Of a stretch of 64,000 bases of DNA, positions 36,165-44,382 are shown piece after piece; within the stretch, counting starts at the first letter, position 1; every line of letters begins with the position of its first letter. Source of the stretch: Blastopirellula marina (GTDB lineage: Bacteria > Planctomycetota > Planctomycetia > Pirellulales > Pirellulaceae); NCBI RefSeq assembly GCF_002967715.1, contig NZ_PUIA01000057.1, positions 310,001-374,000 on the forward strand. Reading direction: 5' to 3'. The notes below the pieces were generated by a model. It worked only from the letters and a program-made list of their open reading frames with translations, ran no database searches and was not told the DNA's origin. The position numbers and the translations under genes were made by a program.

Positions 36165-36350
36165 ATGACCTGGTTTAACAAGCAAATTCGACAGCTGGCG
36201 GGTGATTGTCGGGGCAGTGTGTTCGTGGAATACCTGCTTTTGCTCACCATCGTCGGTATTGGTGTGATCGCTGGTTTAGCTACCGTTCGCGGATCTCTTC
36301 TGAACGAACTGCTGGAATTAGCAGAAGCTATTACTAGTCTCACTCCGTAG
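36165..36350 (+). CDS. Flp/Fap-type pilin
   Basis: 61 residues: short basic leader (MTWFNKQIRQLAGDCRGSV), then FVEYLLLLTIVGIGVIAGLATVRGSLLNELLELAEAI, the classic Flp pattern with G-x-x-x-x-E-Y (the Glu-Tyr pair at the start of the hydrophobic helix). TadV-type peptidase would cleave before it. The start at 36165 has AGGA at 36156-36159; an earlier ATG at 36147 lacks one. It is the first plus-strand gene of the Tad locus and is followed by a hairpin. Confidence 0.85.
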   Translation: MTWFNKQIRQLAGDCRGSVFVEYLLLLTIVGIGVIAGLATVRGSLLNELLELAEAITSLTP

Positions 36351-36351
36351 A

Positions 36352-36374
36352 AGATCCTCTTATCAAGAGGATCT
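36352..36374 (+). promoter_or_regulatory. Hairpin after the Flp pilin gene
   Basis: AGATCCTCTT (36352-36361) and AAGAGGATCT (36365-36374) form a perfect 10-bp stem with loop ATC, starting just after the pilin stop. No T-run follows. It probably stabilises the pilin mRNA or limits read-through. Confidence 0.65.
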
Positions 36375-36413
36375 GGCGGTAAAACCTCACAGGCGTTTCG
36401 GGGGAGCGTGCTG

Positions 36414-36944
36414 GTGCAATCTATTCCACATTCCGGGGTACGAAGAGCTCGACGCGGCATTCAGGTGTTCGAAGTCTTGTTGCTCTTTCCGGTTCTATTG
36501 ATTGCAACACTCTCCTTCTTTGTGCTTGGTCCCACGGTTACGGTCCGCCAAAACGTACAGCACGCGGCCGAAGAAGCGGCTCGTGAAATCGCCAAAAAGA
36601 CGGGTACCCAAACCACCACGATCATTGCAACCGACGTGGTCAACGAGGTCATTTCCGTCCACAGCTTAAGCCTGGCAACACCCGGCGTACGGGTCGATGT
36701 GTGGGAGTATGACGACGTTGGCAATACGGTCATTCAAACACCACTGGGCGACTTGGGGGTGCTTCCAGCACCGGCCGATCCAGTAGGTTTCAACGATCCA
36801 GATCAAGTCATCGTGCAGGTCACCATCGAAGTCGATAGCACACCGATTCCTAATGTTTTAAGCAATATGAAGTTCGACGTCTCAGGCCGCTATCTCGTTC
36901 ATCGTGCTACGGCTTTCAGAGATTCCTACTTACCAACTCCTTAA
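36414..36944 (+). CDS. TadE-like pilus protein, second copy
   Basis: 176 residues with RRARRGIQVFEVLLLFPVLLIATLSFFVLGP, a prepilin-like N-terminal helix with Glu early, followed by QNVQHAAEEAAREIAKKTG and a beta-rich secreted part. The GTG at 36414 is chosen because GGGGAG (36401-36406) is 7 bases upstream; GTG at 36408 is too close to it. A hairpin lies after its stop. Equivalent Tad subunit not certain. Confidence 0.75.
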   Translation: MQSIPHSGVRRARRGIQVFEVLLLFPVLLIATLSFFVLGPTVTVRQNVQHAAEEAAREIAKKTGTQTTTIIATDVVNEVISVHSLSLATPGVRVDVWEYDDVGNTVIQTPLGDLGVLPAPADPVGFNDPDQVIVQVTIEVDSTPIPNVLSNMKFDVSGRYLVHRATAFRDSYLPTP

Positions 36945-36953
36945 CGAACCATC

Positions 36954-36979
36954 GTGATTCGCACGGATTCGCGAATCAC
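36954..36979 (+). promoter_or_regulatory. Hairpin between TadE-like and membrane protein genes
   Basis: GTGATTCGC (36954-36962) and GCGAATCAC (36971-36979) pair perfectly around an 8-base loop, ending 8 bases before the next ATG. It could hide the ribosome site. Confidence 0.5.
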
Positions 36980-36987
36980 TATTCAGC

Positions 36988-38592
36988 ATGGATGCCACTC
37001 AGCACACCCCACTGGCTGTTGGCACTTTGTCCACTTACCACGAAACAACCCTGAATACGGATCAATACGAGCTGGAATCCCTGCTCAGTGATCGGTTCGT
37101 GCTCACCTGGCGACACATGTCGGTCGTGGGGTTGGTGTGCGTATTGTTCGTGCTGCTTAGCTTTACTCCGCTGACGTCACACACCACTTGGCTATTTGCA
37201 GCCCGGGGTGAAGCCATCCTCCATGATGGGCAACTCCCGACAAACGATGTCACGCAGTCACTCTCGCAGGGAATGACTTATCGCGAGACTTCCTGGTTGA
37301 GCAGTGTTTTCTGGGCTATTGTTGCCCGACAATCGCTTGAAGCAATTTCCTGGGCTACCACCTTGCTGGCCTCGATCTCCCTTGTGCTGCTGAGCATCAA
37401 CCTGTGGCAAGCTACCCGCAATTCGCTCCTGACAGGGCTGGGGGTGCTCTGGTTTGCTTTGTTTATCTGGAGTTCGCTGGGACTTGGAAGTTCCCAGGTG
37501 TTGATCCTGCCACTTTGGATTGGGCTCATCATCCTTTCGCTGCGAGGCAGTTCCAACGCCTCGCTTCTCCAAAGCGGGATAACCATTGCCCTCGTCACGT
37601 TGTGGGCGAATCTCGACGCTACGGTCTTTGTCGGCATCGCGCTGTTGGCCGTCGTTTGGCTGGGCAATTCCGCGTCAACCCTGCTGCAAAACAACTTCCA
37701 CTGGAATAGCCTTTTCCAGGATCGAAACTTCCGATTCGCGGCCGTAACGCTTGAGCTCTGCGTCCTCGCGACCCTGCTGACTCCGCTGGGAATCGGCCTC
37801 TGGACCGAAGTCTTCCAGGCGTGGTCGCTGCAGAGCGTTTCGCTCGATATCACCAGCATTACCGGGCTGTGCTGGGTGGTCGCAATCATCTTGCTGGGAG
37901 TAATCCTTCGCAAGCATCAAGGCCCGCTCCCAATTGCCGAAGTCCTTACAGTATCAATCTTTGGGTTGATAACGCTTCCGCTCGCCGCGCAGGTCGTATG
38001 GTTTGCTCCGCTGGCCGTTTTGACCCTAATCCCACGGGCTCAAGCAGCCTTGGGTATTGCTTCCGATCCTGCTCCCGTTCCGGTCGAGGCAAGCGACGAG
38101 TCGAACACCAAGCCACCGGTGCTGCGTTTCGCTTACACACTTGGCGCAGTACTGCTGTGCTGGATCGCTTTCGCCATCTCGCCACTTAGCCAGGCAGTGC
38201 TCGGCGGCCAGGCTCGGACGATTGGAGAACTGTTCGACGACGCGACTCCGGTCGCCGCGACACGTTACCTCCGCGAAAACCCTGTCGACGGGCTCGTCTT
38301 CGCGCCGGCTACCTGGGGTGATTTACTGCAAAGCCAACAAGGGGGACGGGTCGATGTTTACGCGACCACTTCCATGGCTTACCTGCCTCAGCAAGCCAAG
38401 TTCGACTACAACAAGCTCAACCGTGGCGAAGTGACCTGGTCCAAGATCGCCGATCGATACGCCATCAACACGTTTGTTATCGACAAAAAGAACCAGTCGA
38501 CACTGCTCGAATCAGTTCGCGAGAACCACGACCACTGGCAAATCGCCTTCGAGGACGACCTCTCCCTCATTTTGCGAAGGAGCGGTAAGTAA
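36988..38592 (+). CDS. Polytopic membrane protein in Tad locus, unknown function
   Basis: 534 residues: a polar N terminus, about eleven hydrophobic segments (for example MSVVGLVCVLFVLLSFTPL, LLASISLVLLSINLW, LLTGLGVLWFALFIWSSL, ITIALVTLWANLDATVFVGIALLAVVWLG, VVAIILLGVIL) and a soluble C-terminal domain of about 130 residues (PVAATRYLRENPVDGLVFAPATWGD, YAINTFVIDKKNQSTLL). The layout is like GT39/oligosaccharyl-type membrane glycosyltransferases, but no clear catalytic motif is seen. Its stop overlaps the next start (TAATG), so the two are translationally coupled. Unknown; a pilus glycosylation role is only a guess. Confidence 0.75.
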   Translation: MDATQHTPLAVGTLSTYHETTLNTDQYELESLLSDRFVLTWRHMSVVGLVCVLFVLLSFTPLTSHTTWLFAARGEAILHDGQLPTNDVTQSLSQGMTYRETSWLSSVFWAIVARQSLEAISWATTLLASISLVLLSINLWQATRNSLLTGLGVLWFALFIWSSLGLGSSQVLILPLWIGLIILSLRGSSNASLLQSGITIALVTLWANLDATVFVGIALLAVVWLGNSASTLLQNNFHWNSLFQDRNFRFAAVTLELCVLATLLTPLGIGLWTEVFQAWSLQSVSLDITSITGLCWVVAIILLGVILRKHQGPLPIAEVLTVSIFGLITLPLAAQVVWFAPLAVLTLIPRAQAALGIASDPAPVPVEASDESNTKPPVLRFAYTLGAVLLCWIAFAISPLSQAVLGGQARTIGELFDDATPVAATRYLRENPVDGLVFAPATWGDLLQSQQGGRVDVYATTSMAYLPQQAKFDYNKLNRGEVTWSKIADRYAINTFVIDKKNQSTLLESVRENHDHWQIAFEDDLSLILRRSGK

Positions 38593-39806
38593 TGCCTCAG
38601 TCACCATACAAACATCGCGGTATCGCCCAGGCGGGCCTGGTATTCGTCGCTTCGCAGGTTCTGCTGATTGGCGGAATTGCAGCCGCAGCCGTCTCTGCCC
38701 TGCCCCGCCCTGTCCCTGCTATCCCGGCACTGCAAAACGAACCACGCAACGTCACGTTGAAGTACAACTGGCCGCACGTGATCACCGACCAACAGCTAAC
38801 GGCCACCATGTTCAAGCTTCGTCCGCAACTGCGGCACGAACGCCCCAAGATCAACCATGTCGATCACGCACTACGCTGCTGGGGGCAGGAAGCGACGTTT
38901 GAAGATCCCAACTGCCTGAGTGGTGCCGAAATGGTCGCCATGCTGACCGATCAAAACGTGTACGCAGCCCACTGGGGTAGCGACGCCCTCCCGCTTCTTT
39001 TGAACGGCGAATTCGGCCCTGGATTCCGCACGCAAGAAGGGGAATCTTCCGCCAGCCACGTTGACCACACCCTGGGCACGCTGGCCGAGATCGGCATTCC
39101 GTTGGATTTCCCCATCCACATGAAAGATGAAACCGCTTCCCTGACGGTCAAGCAGTTGCTGACCGCGGCGATGCTCGATTTCCGCCTGAATCAGAAGGAA
39201 TACGAGTGGACGACGGTCGTGGCAGCCTCGTATGCCACCGGACCAACGCAGTGGGTTTCGCAAGATGGCGAGCTGATCACGTTCGACATCCTGGCCGATC
39301 GGCTGATGCGGCAAGACTGGGTCGACGGCGTTTGCTACGGCAACCATCGCCTGTACGCCCTGGCCATGCTGTTGCAGTTCGACGATCAGGCTCAGCTTTT
39401 CCGAGAAGCCGAAACCCGCTCGAAGATTCTCGCTCACCTGAGCGAAGCGACCGCTCGCCTGGTCAAAAGCCAATCGGCTGAAGGCTATTGGGACGAGAAC
39501 TGGGAAGATGCAACCCGCCCTGCCCAAGAGATGGAAGCTGGCGGCCCGACGATGCGTCGCATCCTGGCCACCGGTCACGCGCTCGAGTGGTGGGCCATCG
39601 CTCCTCAAGAAGTCCTGCCACCACGAGAAGTTGTCGTACGCGGTGCTCAGTGGCTGGTCGTGGAAATCGACCAGATGGAAGCCGAATCGGTTGTCAAAAA
39701 CTACACGTTTCTCACGCACGTGGGCCGAGCCCTGTGCCTATGGCGGGGCAAGTTCCCGCATGAGTTAACTCCCCTGAAGAATTCACAAACCGGTGCGAAC
39801 GGATAA
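38592..39806 (+). CDS. Conserved-looking secreted or anchored protein in Tad locus, unknown function
   Basis: 404 residues with an N-terminal hydrophobic anchor (AGLVFVASQVLLIGGIAAAAVSALP). The remainder is mostly helical with His/Trp-rich segments (NHVDHALRCWGQ, HVDHTLGTLAEIGIPLDF, GYWDENWEDATR, ILATGHALEWWAIAP, THVGRALCLWRGKFP). The HAL/WxA pattern recalls alpha/alpha-toroid proteins, but this is only a pattern impression. It overlaps the upstream membrane protein by one base and precedes the pilin-like trio. Confidence 0.75.
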   Translation: MPQSPYKHRGIAQAGLVFVASQVLLIGGIAAAAVSALPRPVPAIPALQNEPRNVTLKYNWPHVITDQQLTATMFKLRPQLRHERPKINHVDHALRCWGQEATFEDPNCLSGAEMVAMLTDQNVYAAHWGSDALPLLLNGEFGPGFRTQEGESSASHVDHTLGTLAEIGIPLDFPIHMKDETASLTVKQLLTAAMLDFRLNQKEYEWTTVVAASYATGPTQWVSQDGELITFDILADRLMRQDWVDGVCYGNHRLYALAMLLQFDDQAQLFREAETRSKILAHLSEATARLVKSQSAEGYWDENWEDATRPAQEMEAGGPTMRRILATGHALEWWAIAPQEVLPPREVVVRGAQWLVVEIDQMEAESVVKNYTFLTHVGRALCLWRGKFPHELTPLKNSQTGANG

Positions 39807-39839
39807 CGCCGGAGTTCCCTTTGTAATAGGTGTCATGCC

Positions 39840-40292
39840 ATGTTGAGTACGCTGAAGAAAATCTGGAACGACGAAGGCGGGTTCGTGAACTCGGCCGAAC
39901 TGATCCTGGTCGCGACGTTAGCGGTTTTAGGATTGATTGTCGGTCTGGCAACCCTGCGGGACTCGATCAGTTTCGAGCTTGGCGACACGAGCGCTGCGGT
40001 GGGTGCGTTGGATCAGTCCTACAGCATCTCGATCCTGGCGAGTCCAGGAGATGCGACCCAGGAACCCGTTATTTCCGTTGGCACGAATGGGGTCACCGGT
40101 GCTGAGCAAGTCACCATTGCTCGCGACTTCCAGATTCCTGATGGGATGATGGGCACGCAAACCTATGTTCGGTCGCGTGCTTCGTTCAGCAACTACAAGT
40201 ACGACGACGCAGAAGACCCTGGCGATGGGGAGAATGCCGGCGGCGTTCAAGTGGACACGACGATCTATAACGAAGGAGATGTATTTCCCTAA
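39840..40292 (+). CDS. Pilin-like protein 1 (Flp-related N terminus)
   Basis: 150 residues: NDEGGFVNSAELILVATLAVLGLIVGLATLRDSISFELGD is a prepilin-like N-terminal helix with the Glu after a Ser-Ala, then a secreted tail (Gly/Asp/Thr rich, QIPDGMMGTQTYVRSRA). It shares AELILVATxAVLGLIVGLA with pilin-like protein 3 and the general build with protein 2. Its stop overlaps the next start (TAATG). Likely a minor pilin processed by TadV. Confidence 0.8.
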   Translation: MLSTLKKIWNDEGGFVNSAELILVATLAVLGLIVGLATLRDSISFELGDTSAAVGALDQSYSISILASPGDATQEPVISVGTNGVTGAEQVTIARDFQIPDGMMGTQTYVRSRASFSNYKYDDAEDPGDGENAGGVQVDTTIYNEGDVFP

Positions 40293-40684
40293 TGAATACT
40301 CGCATTCCTAAGCTGGTTGTCGCGAAATCGTATCGATCGGCCCGACGTGGCAGTATTGTCATTTCGGTCATCCTGATCATTGCCCTCCTTGCCCTGGGCG
40401 TGATCGTTGGTGGCGTCGCGATCCGAAACCAAATTACCCAAGAGTTCGGCGACGCGGCGACAGCCCTCGATCAACTCGACCAATCGTTTTCCTACTCGAT
40501 TGAAATTGATACCAACAAAGACGGCGACTTCACGGATCCCGAGGATTTCCAATGTGCTGCGGGATACAACGATCCGGCACCCACGTTGACAGATCCCAAC
40601 GGTGCGCCGTCCGCTGGAATCGTATTTACGGTCCCAACCGTCGGAGAAGGCCCAGCTCCTACCCCAGCTGGCACCCTTCCGTAA
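40292..40684 (+). CDS. Pilin-like protein 2
   Basis: 130 residues: RRGSIVISVILIIALLALGVIVGGVAIRNQITQEFGDAATALDQLDQSFSYSIEID, an N-terminal helix like protein 1 but without the Ala-Glu before it, then a Pro-rich secreted end. The shared GDxxxALDQxxxSYSI element with protein 1 supports a common origin. The loss of the cleavage-site Glu suggests different processing. ATG overlaps the previous stop by one base. Confidence 0.75.
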   Translation: MNTRIPKLVVAKSYRSARRGSIVISVILIIALLALGVIVGGVAIRNQITQEFGDAATALDQLDQSFSYSIEIDTNKDGDFTDPEDFQCAAGYNDPAPTLTDPNGAPSAGIVFTVPTVGEGPAPTPAGTLP

Positions 40685-40712
40685 CCAAATCACTTTTTGT
40701 TTTGGAGTGAAC

Positions 40713-40786
40713 CTTCCCACATTTAGGCAGCAATCAGGTCGAGGCGGTCGACCTGGGACACGTCAGCAGTGGGAAGACCTTTTTTT
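40713..40786 (+). terminator. Nested hairpin with T-run before pilin-like gene 3
   Basis: An outer stem CTTCCCAC (40713-40720)/GTGGGAAG (40769-40776) encloses a hairpin CAGGTCGA (40735-40742)/TCGACCTG (40748-40755); ACC and seven T follow. This is terminator-like, and it lies in front of the third pilin-like gene, suggesting attenuation or a separate transcript. Confidence 0.5.
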
Positions 40787-40817
40787 CGTGTGTTTTTCCC
40801 CTATGGAGAACTTCCTA

Positions 40818-41180
40818 ATGAGTCTCATGAAGCGTTTGTGGAACGACGAAGCTGGTTTCGTTGTCTCCGCTGAATTGATCCTGGTCGCCACGATTGCCGT
40901 TCTGGGTCTGATCGTTGGTTTGGCCTCCGTTCGTGACGCCGTTACGAGCGAACTGTCCGACGTTGCTGGCGCCCTGCAAGACGTCAACCAGTCGTACAGC
41001 TACTACACCATCATTGGTCACTCGGCTGCTGTCGCTGGTTCGGACTACACCGACATGACCGACTTCTGCGATGGTCCAGAAGACGCCAACGACTCCGATG
41101 ACAACTGCATCGAACACGTTGGCGGTCCAATCAACGAAGGCACCAGTGCCCCTGTTGGTAGCAATGCAACTGGCAACTAA
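40818..41180 (+). CDS. Pilin-like protein 3 (Flp-related N terminus)
   Basis: 120 residues: KRLWNDEAGFVVSAELILVATIAVLGLIVGLASVRDAVTSELSDVAGALQDVNQSYSYY, almost identical in its helix to protein 1, then an Asp-rich tail with two Cys (DFCDGPEDANDSDDNCIEH), which could bind calcium or form a disulfide. The ATG at 40818 has GGAG nine bases upstream; the frame is open further but reads the upstream hairpin. Probable major or minor pilin. Confidence 0.8.
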   Translation: MSLMKRLWNDEAGFVVSAELILVATIAVLGLIVGLASVRDAVTSELSDVAGALQDVNQSYSYYTIIGHSAAVAGSDYTDMTDFCDGPEDANDSDDNCIEHVGGPINEGTSAPVGSNATGN

Positions 41181-41332
41181 GTCAATTGTTTATGCTGAAT
41201 TGGTTGTTTTCGCGTGACACATAGTGCACGCCCAAAACGACCACACGAGTTAACGGCGAACCAGGCTGGAACAATTCTCCGGCCTGGTCGCCTGAACTCG
41301 CACGAACTTGACCTTGGGAATTTACCGCCATT

Positions 41333-41409
41333 CCTTAGGTCAGCCTGTGTTGGACCCTTAAGAGATTTACATCACGGAGATTTAGCGTCGAACACAGCCT
41401 GACTTAAGG
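41333..41409 (+). promoter_or_regulatory. Long hairpin in the leader of tadV
   Basis: A 19-base arm CCTTAGGTCAGCCTGTGTT (41333-41351) pairs with 41391-41409 at 17 Watson-Crick positions plus one G-U, leaving one C-C mismatch, around a 39-base loop. It lies between the third pilin-like gene and the prepilin peptidase. A second stem CCAGGCTGG/CCGGCCTGG sits at 41261-41287. Confidence 0.6.
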
Positions 41410-41425
41410 CGTGTGAAACGTCCGA

Positions 41426-41998
41426 ATGTTGTTTTTCGAGCATCCCACAACCATGATCCCACAAATCATCATTTTGCTGTTTGTCGCTGCGTACACCGCC
41501 ACCGGTGCTGCCTGGGACATGAAGACGCGCAAATTGCCGAATTGGCTGACGGTCAGTGCCTTCGCGCTCGGTCTGATTTTCCATACCGTTTCTGGAGCTC
41601 TGTCCGACCAAGGAGCCCTGGGGGGCTTCCTGTTTTCGCTGGCCGGTTTTGGCGTGGGATTTGGCATCCTGTTCCTCTTGTTCGCCATCGGAGGTGGTGC
41701 AGGCGGGGACGTCAAATTCATGGGAGCGCTCGGAGCTTGGGTGGGCTGGAAAGCCATCCTGATAATTTTTATCGGCAGCGGACTGATCGCAGCGATTAGT
41801 CTGGCTGTCGTGTTTATATGGAGTCTGGTCACCGGTTCGGCGCGGTTGATTGATGCGAAAAAGCCTCAATCGCTGGCTGATCGGCGACTGATTCCTTACG
41901 CGATTCCCGCAACGATCTCTGCCTGGCTCGTGCTGGGGGGACTATTCACGTTGAAATGGGTAGCCACGACGGGATCGCCAATTACACTGGAAAACTAA
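41426..41998 (+). CDS. Prepilin peptidase TadV/CpaA-like
   Basis: Aspartyl protease that cleaves Flp prepilins at the membrane. 190 residues with about six transmembrane helices. The two catalytic Asp motifs are AWDMKTRKLPNW (near residue 31) and GGGAGGDVKFMGALGAW (near residue 94), matching the A24 family GxxD pattern. Starts at 41426 or 41453 are both possible; neither has a strong ribosome site. It heads the run tadV-cpaB-cpaF-tadB-tadC. Confidence 0.93.
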   Translation: MLFFEHPTTMIPQIIILLFVAAYTATGAAWDMKTRKLPNWLTVSAFALGLIFHTVSGALSDQGALGGFLFSLAGFGVGFGILFLLFAIGGGAGGDVKFMGALGAWVGWKAILIIFIGSGLIAAISLAVVFIWSLVTGSARLIDAKKPQSLADRRLIPYAIPATISAWLVLGGLFTLKWVATTGSPITLEN

Positions 41999-42047
41999 TT
42001 CAATAGTCGCTGCGAATTCACTCGCACATACTCGGAGTAGACGAGCA

Positions 42048-42962
42048 ATGAGGGTAAGTCCGGGAACACTCCTTTTGGGCGTCGTGGCAGTCATGTTTGG
42101 ACTGCTGGGAGCGTACATCGTCCAAAAGAACATGCAAAAACCCCAAACGATCGCCGCGGTAGACGCACCGCAAATGTACACCGTGCCGCGGGCCAGTATG
42201 GACCTGACGGCCGGCCGTGTCGTGACGATGGGCGATATCGTCATCCACAAGATGACCGCCGAACAGTTTCGTCAGCAGGGTCTGCCGGCCTCGTACATGC
42301 CGCGCACCTCGGACATCATCGGCCGTACCTTGCGGGTCGATTTGCCCAAGGGCTCTTCGTTCGACACGCCCCTGTTTTACCCAGAAGGGACGGGCCCCAA
42401 CATTGTTGAGCGTCTCGATCCTGGCATGCGTGCCGTGACCATCAAGGTCGCCGCGGACGAAGCCGTCGACATGTTCGCCACGCCAGGCACCTGGGTTGAT
42501 GTTCTGTTCCGCAGCGAAGAAGACTCTGACGAGAACCTGCCGGAAATGACCGTCAGCCTGCTGGAAGGGGTCAAGGTTCTGGCCGTCAACAGCACCACTA
42601 CTGAAATGCGAAACGTCCGCGGTCAGCGCGAATCGCAGCAGCGTACCTCGGTCACTCTCTCGGTCACGCCCGATCAAGCGGTCGCCCTGCGAGTGGTCGA
42701 AAACCGCGGCACGATGGCCCTGGCCCTGCGTCACCCAGACGACGTCGACGCCAACGCCCAGTTTGCCGGGATGACCATGGACGAACTGCTCAATCGTCCT
42801 GTCGCACGCGAACGCATTGAAGTTTATCGCGGCCACAACATCTCGCAGGTTGAATTCCGCGAACGCTTCCGCGCGAACTTCGATCCAGAGAAACTGGCCA
42901 AGCAAAACCTGAATAAGCAGGCCAAGGCCGATCCGCCCGCCAATGCAGACGCCGTGAAATAA
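42048..42962 (+). CDS. Flp pilus assembly protein CpaB/RcpC
   Basis: 304 residues with an N-terminal membrane helix (LLLGVVAVMFGLLGAYIVQ), an SAF-type domain (YTVPRASMDLTAGRVVTMGDIV, SDIIGRTLRVDLPKGSSF) and the CpaB core (VERLDPGMRAVTIKVAADEAVDMFATPGTWVDVLF, LLEGVKVLAVN, VTLSVTPDQAVALRVVENRGTMALAL). It links the secretin to the periplasm. The C-terminal tail is Lys/Ala/Asp rich. Confidence 0.92.
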   Translation: MRVSPGTLLLGVVAVMFGLLGAYIVQKNMQKPQTIAAVDAPQMYTVPRASMDLTAGRVVTMGDIVIHKMTAEQFRQQGLPASYMPRTSDIIGRTLRVDLPKGSSFDTPLFYPEGTGPNIVERLDPGMRAVTIKVAADEAVDMFATPGTWVDVLFRSEEDSDENLPEMTVSLLEGVKVLAVNSTTTEMRNVRGQRESQQRTSVTLSVTPDQAVALRVVENRGTMALALRHPDDVDANAQFAGMTMDELLNRPVARERIEVYRGHNISQVEFRERFRANFDPEKLAKQNLNKQAKADPPANADAVK

Positions 42963-42981
42963 CCGCGATTGCACCGACGAT

Positions 42982-43023
42982 GCCGCAAGCCAATCAGGGC
43001 TTGCGGCCTGATCTTCCTTTTTT
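42982..43023 (+). terminator. Hairpin with T-run between cpaB and cpaF
   Basis: GCCGCAAGCC (42982-42991) and GGCTTGCGGC (42998-43007) pair perfectly around AATCAG; a run of six T (43018-43023) follows about ten bases later. A partial terminator reducing cpaF-tadBC expression is plausible. Confidence 0.5.
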
Positions 43024-43039
43024 CCCAACTGGCCCGGCC

Positions 43040-44353
43040 ATGATTCGATTTACCTCTTCTCAGCCCAAGTCGGAAACGCCTCTTAGCGAGATCGATTTCC
43101 AGCGTCTGAAGTCGGACATCCACGAAAAGCTGGTCGAATCGCTGGACCTTTCGCTGGTCGCCCGAATCGACGACGAGCGGATGCGGGCCAACGTCGAGAA
43201 CCTCTCGAAGGAAGTCATTCGCGACTATCGTCCCAAGATCGATCCGAGCCTGCACGAGCGGCTGCTGGCAGAACTGCAAGCCGAAGTCTTCGGCCTGGGT
43301 CCACTGGAAGTACTGATGGACGATCCGGCGATCAGCGATATCTTGGTGAACAACGCCCACGAAGTTTACCTGGAACGCTTCGGCCGCTTGGAAAAGTCGG
43401 ACATCGTATTTGCCGACGACGCCCACCTGATTCGGATCATCCAGCGCGTGGTGGCCCGTGTCGGTCGCCGCATCGACGAAGTCAGCCCGATGGTCGACGC
43501 GCGACTGCCAGACGGATCGCGTATCAATGCGGTCGTTCCGCCTCTGGCGCTCAATGGCCCGAAGCTTTCCATTCGTCGCTTTGGTGTCGAACATCTGCGT
43601 CTCGAAAAACTACTGGAAAACGAAACGATCAATCAACAGATGGTCGATTTCCTGCAAGCTGCCGTGCAAGGTCGCGTCAGCTTCATGATCTCGGGCGGTA
43701 CGGGTGCCGGTAAGACGACCATGCTGAACGCTTTGAGCAAGTCGATCCCAGACGACGAACGTATCGTGACGATCGAAGATTCGGCCGAACTTCTGCTGCA
43801 ACACGCGCATGTGGTTGGCATGGAAACGCGTCCGGCGAACTCGGAAGGCCAAGGGGCTGTGACCCCGCGTGACCTGGTTCGCAACAGCTTGCGTATGCGA
43901 CCCGATCGGATCCTCGTGGGCGAAGTCCGCGGGCCAGAAGCCCTGGACATGTTGCAAGCCATGAACACCGGTCACGAAGGGTCGCTCACCACCATTCACG
44001 CCAACGATGCCGTGGATGCTCTGCACCGTCTGGAAATGATGGTCGCCATGACTGGCTACGAACTGCCGGTAAACGTCATTCGCCGTTACGTGGCCAGCGG
44101 TATCCGGATTATCGTTCACGTGGCACGTCTCAAAGGTGGCGTGCGCAAAGTGATGCGTATCGCCGAAATCGCCGGGACCGAAGGAGGCGAGTACCAACTG
44201 AACGACATTTTCCGTTTCGAGCACCAAGGACTCGACGCCGACGGCAAGGCAACCGGTCGATTCGTCGCCACCGGCTACCAACCGCAGTGTGTCGATCGGT
44301 TCCTGGAATCGGGCGTCAGCATCGACACCAGCATCTTCCAGGCCACCACCTAA
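43040..44353 (+). CDS. Flp pilus assembly ATPase CpaF/TadA
   Basis: Secretion ATPase powering pilus assembly. 437 residues from the ATG at 43040. Seen are [26 protein letters not shown], the Walker [26 protein letters not shown], the Walker B-region [37 protein letters not shown] with the conserved His. The ATG at 42980 is rejected because it falls in the start of the hairpin that looks intergenic; neither start has a good Shine-Dalgarno. Family call is certain. Confidence 0.95.
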   Translation: MIRFTSSQPKSETPLSEIDFQRLKSDIHEKLVESLDLSLVARIDDERMRANVENLSKEVIRDYRPKIDPSLHERLLAELQAEVFGLGPLEVLMDDPAISDILVNNAHEVYLERFGRLEKSDIVFADDAHLIRIIQRVVARVGRRIDEVSPMVDARLPDGSRINAVVPPLALNGPKLSIRRFGVEHLRLEKLLENETINQQMVDFLQAAVQGRVSFMISGGTGAGKTTMLNALSKSIPDDERIVTIEDSAELLLQHAHVVGMETRPANSEGQGAVTPRDLVRNSLRMRPDRILVGEVRGPEALDMLQAMNTGHEGSLTTIHANDAVDALHRLEMMVAMTGYELPVNVIRRYVASGIRIIVHVARLKGGVRKVMRIAEIAGTEGGEYQLNDIFRFEHQGLDADGKATGRFVATGYQPQCVDRFLESGVSIDTSIFQATT

Positions 44354-44382
44354 ATCATCGCACTTCAGAGAGAGTTCTGACC

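Noticed and set aside
42980-43039. Extended start of cpaF at 42980
   Set aside because: The added 20 residues come from a hairpin region and show no family similarity; the ATG at 43040 is preferred.
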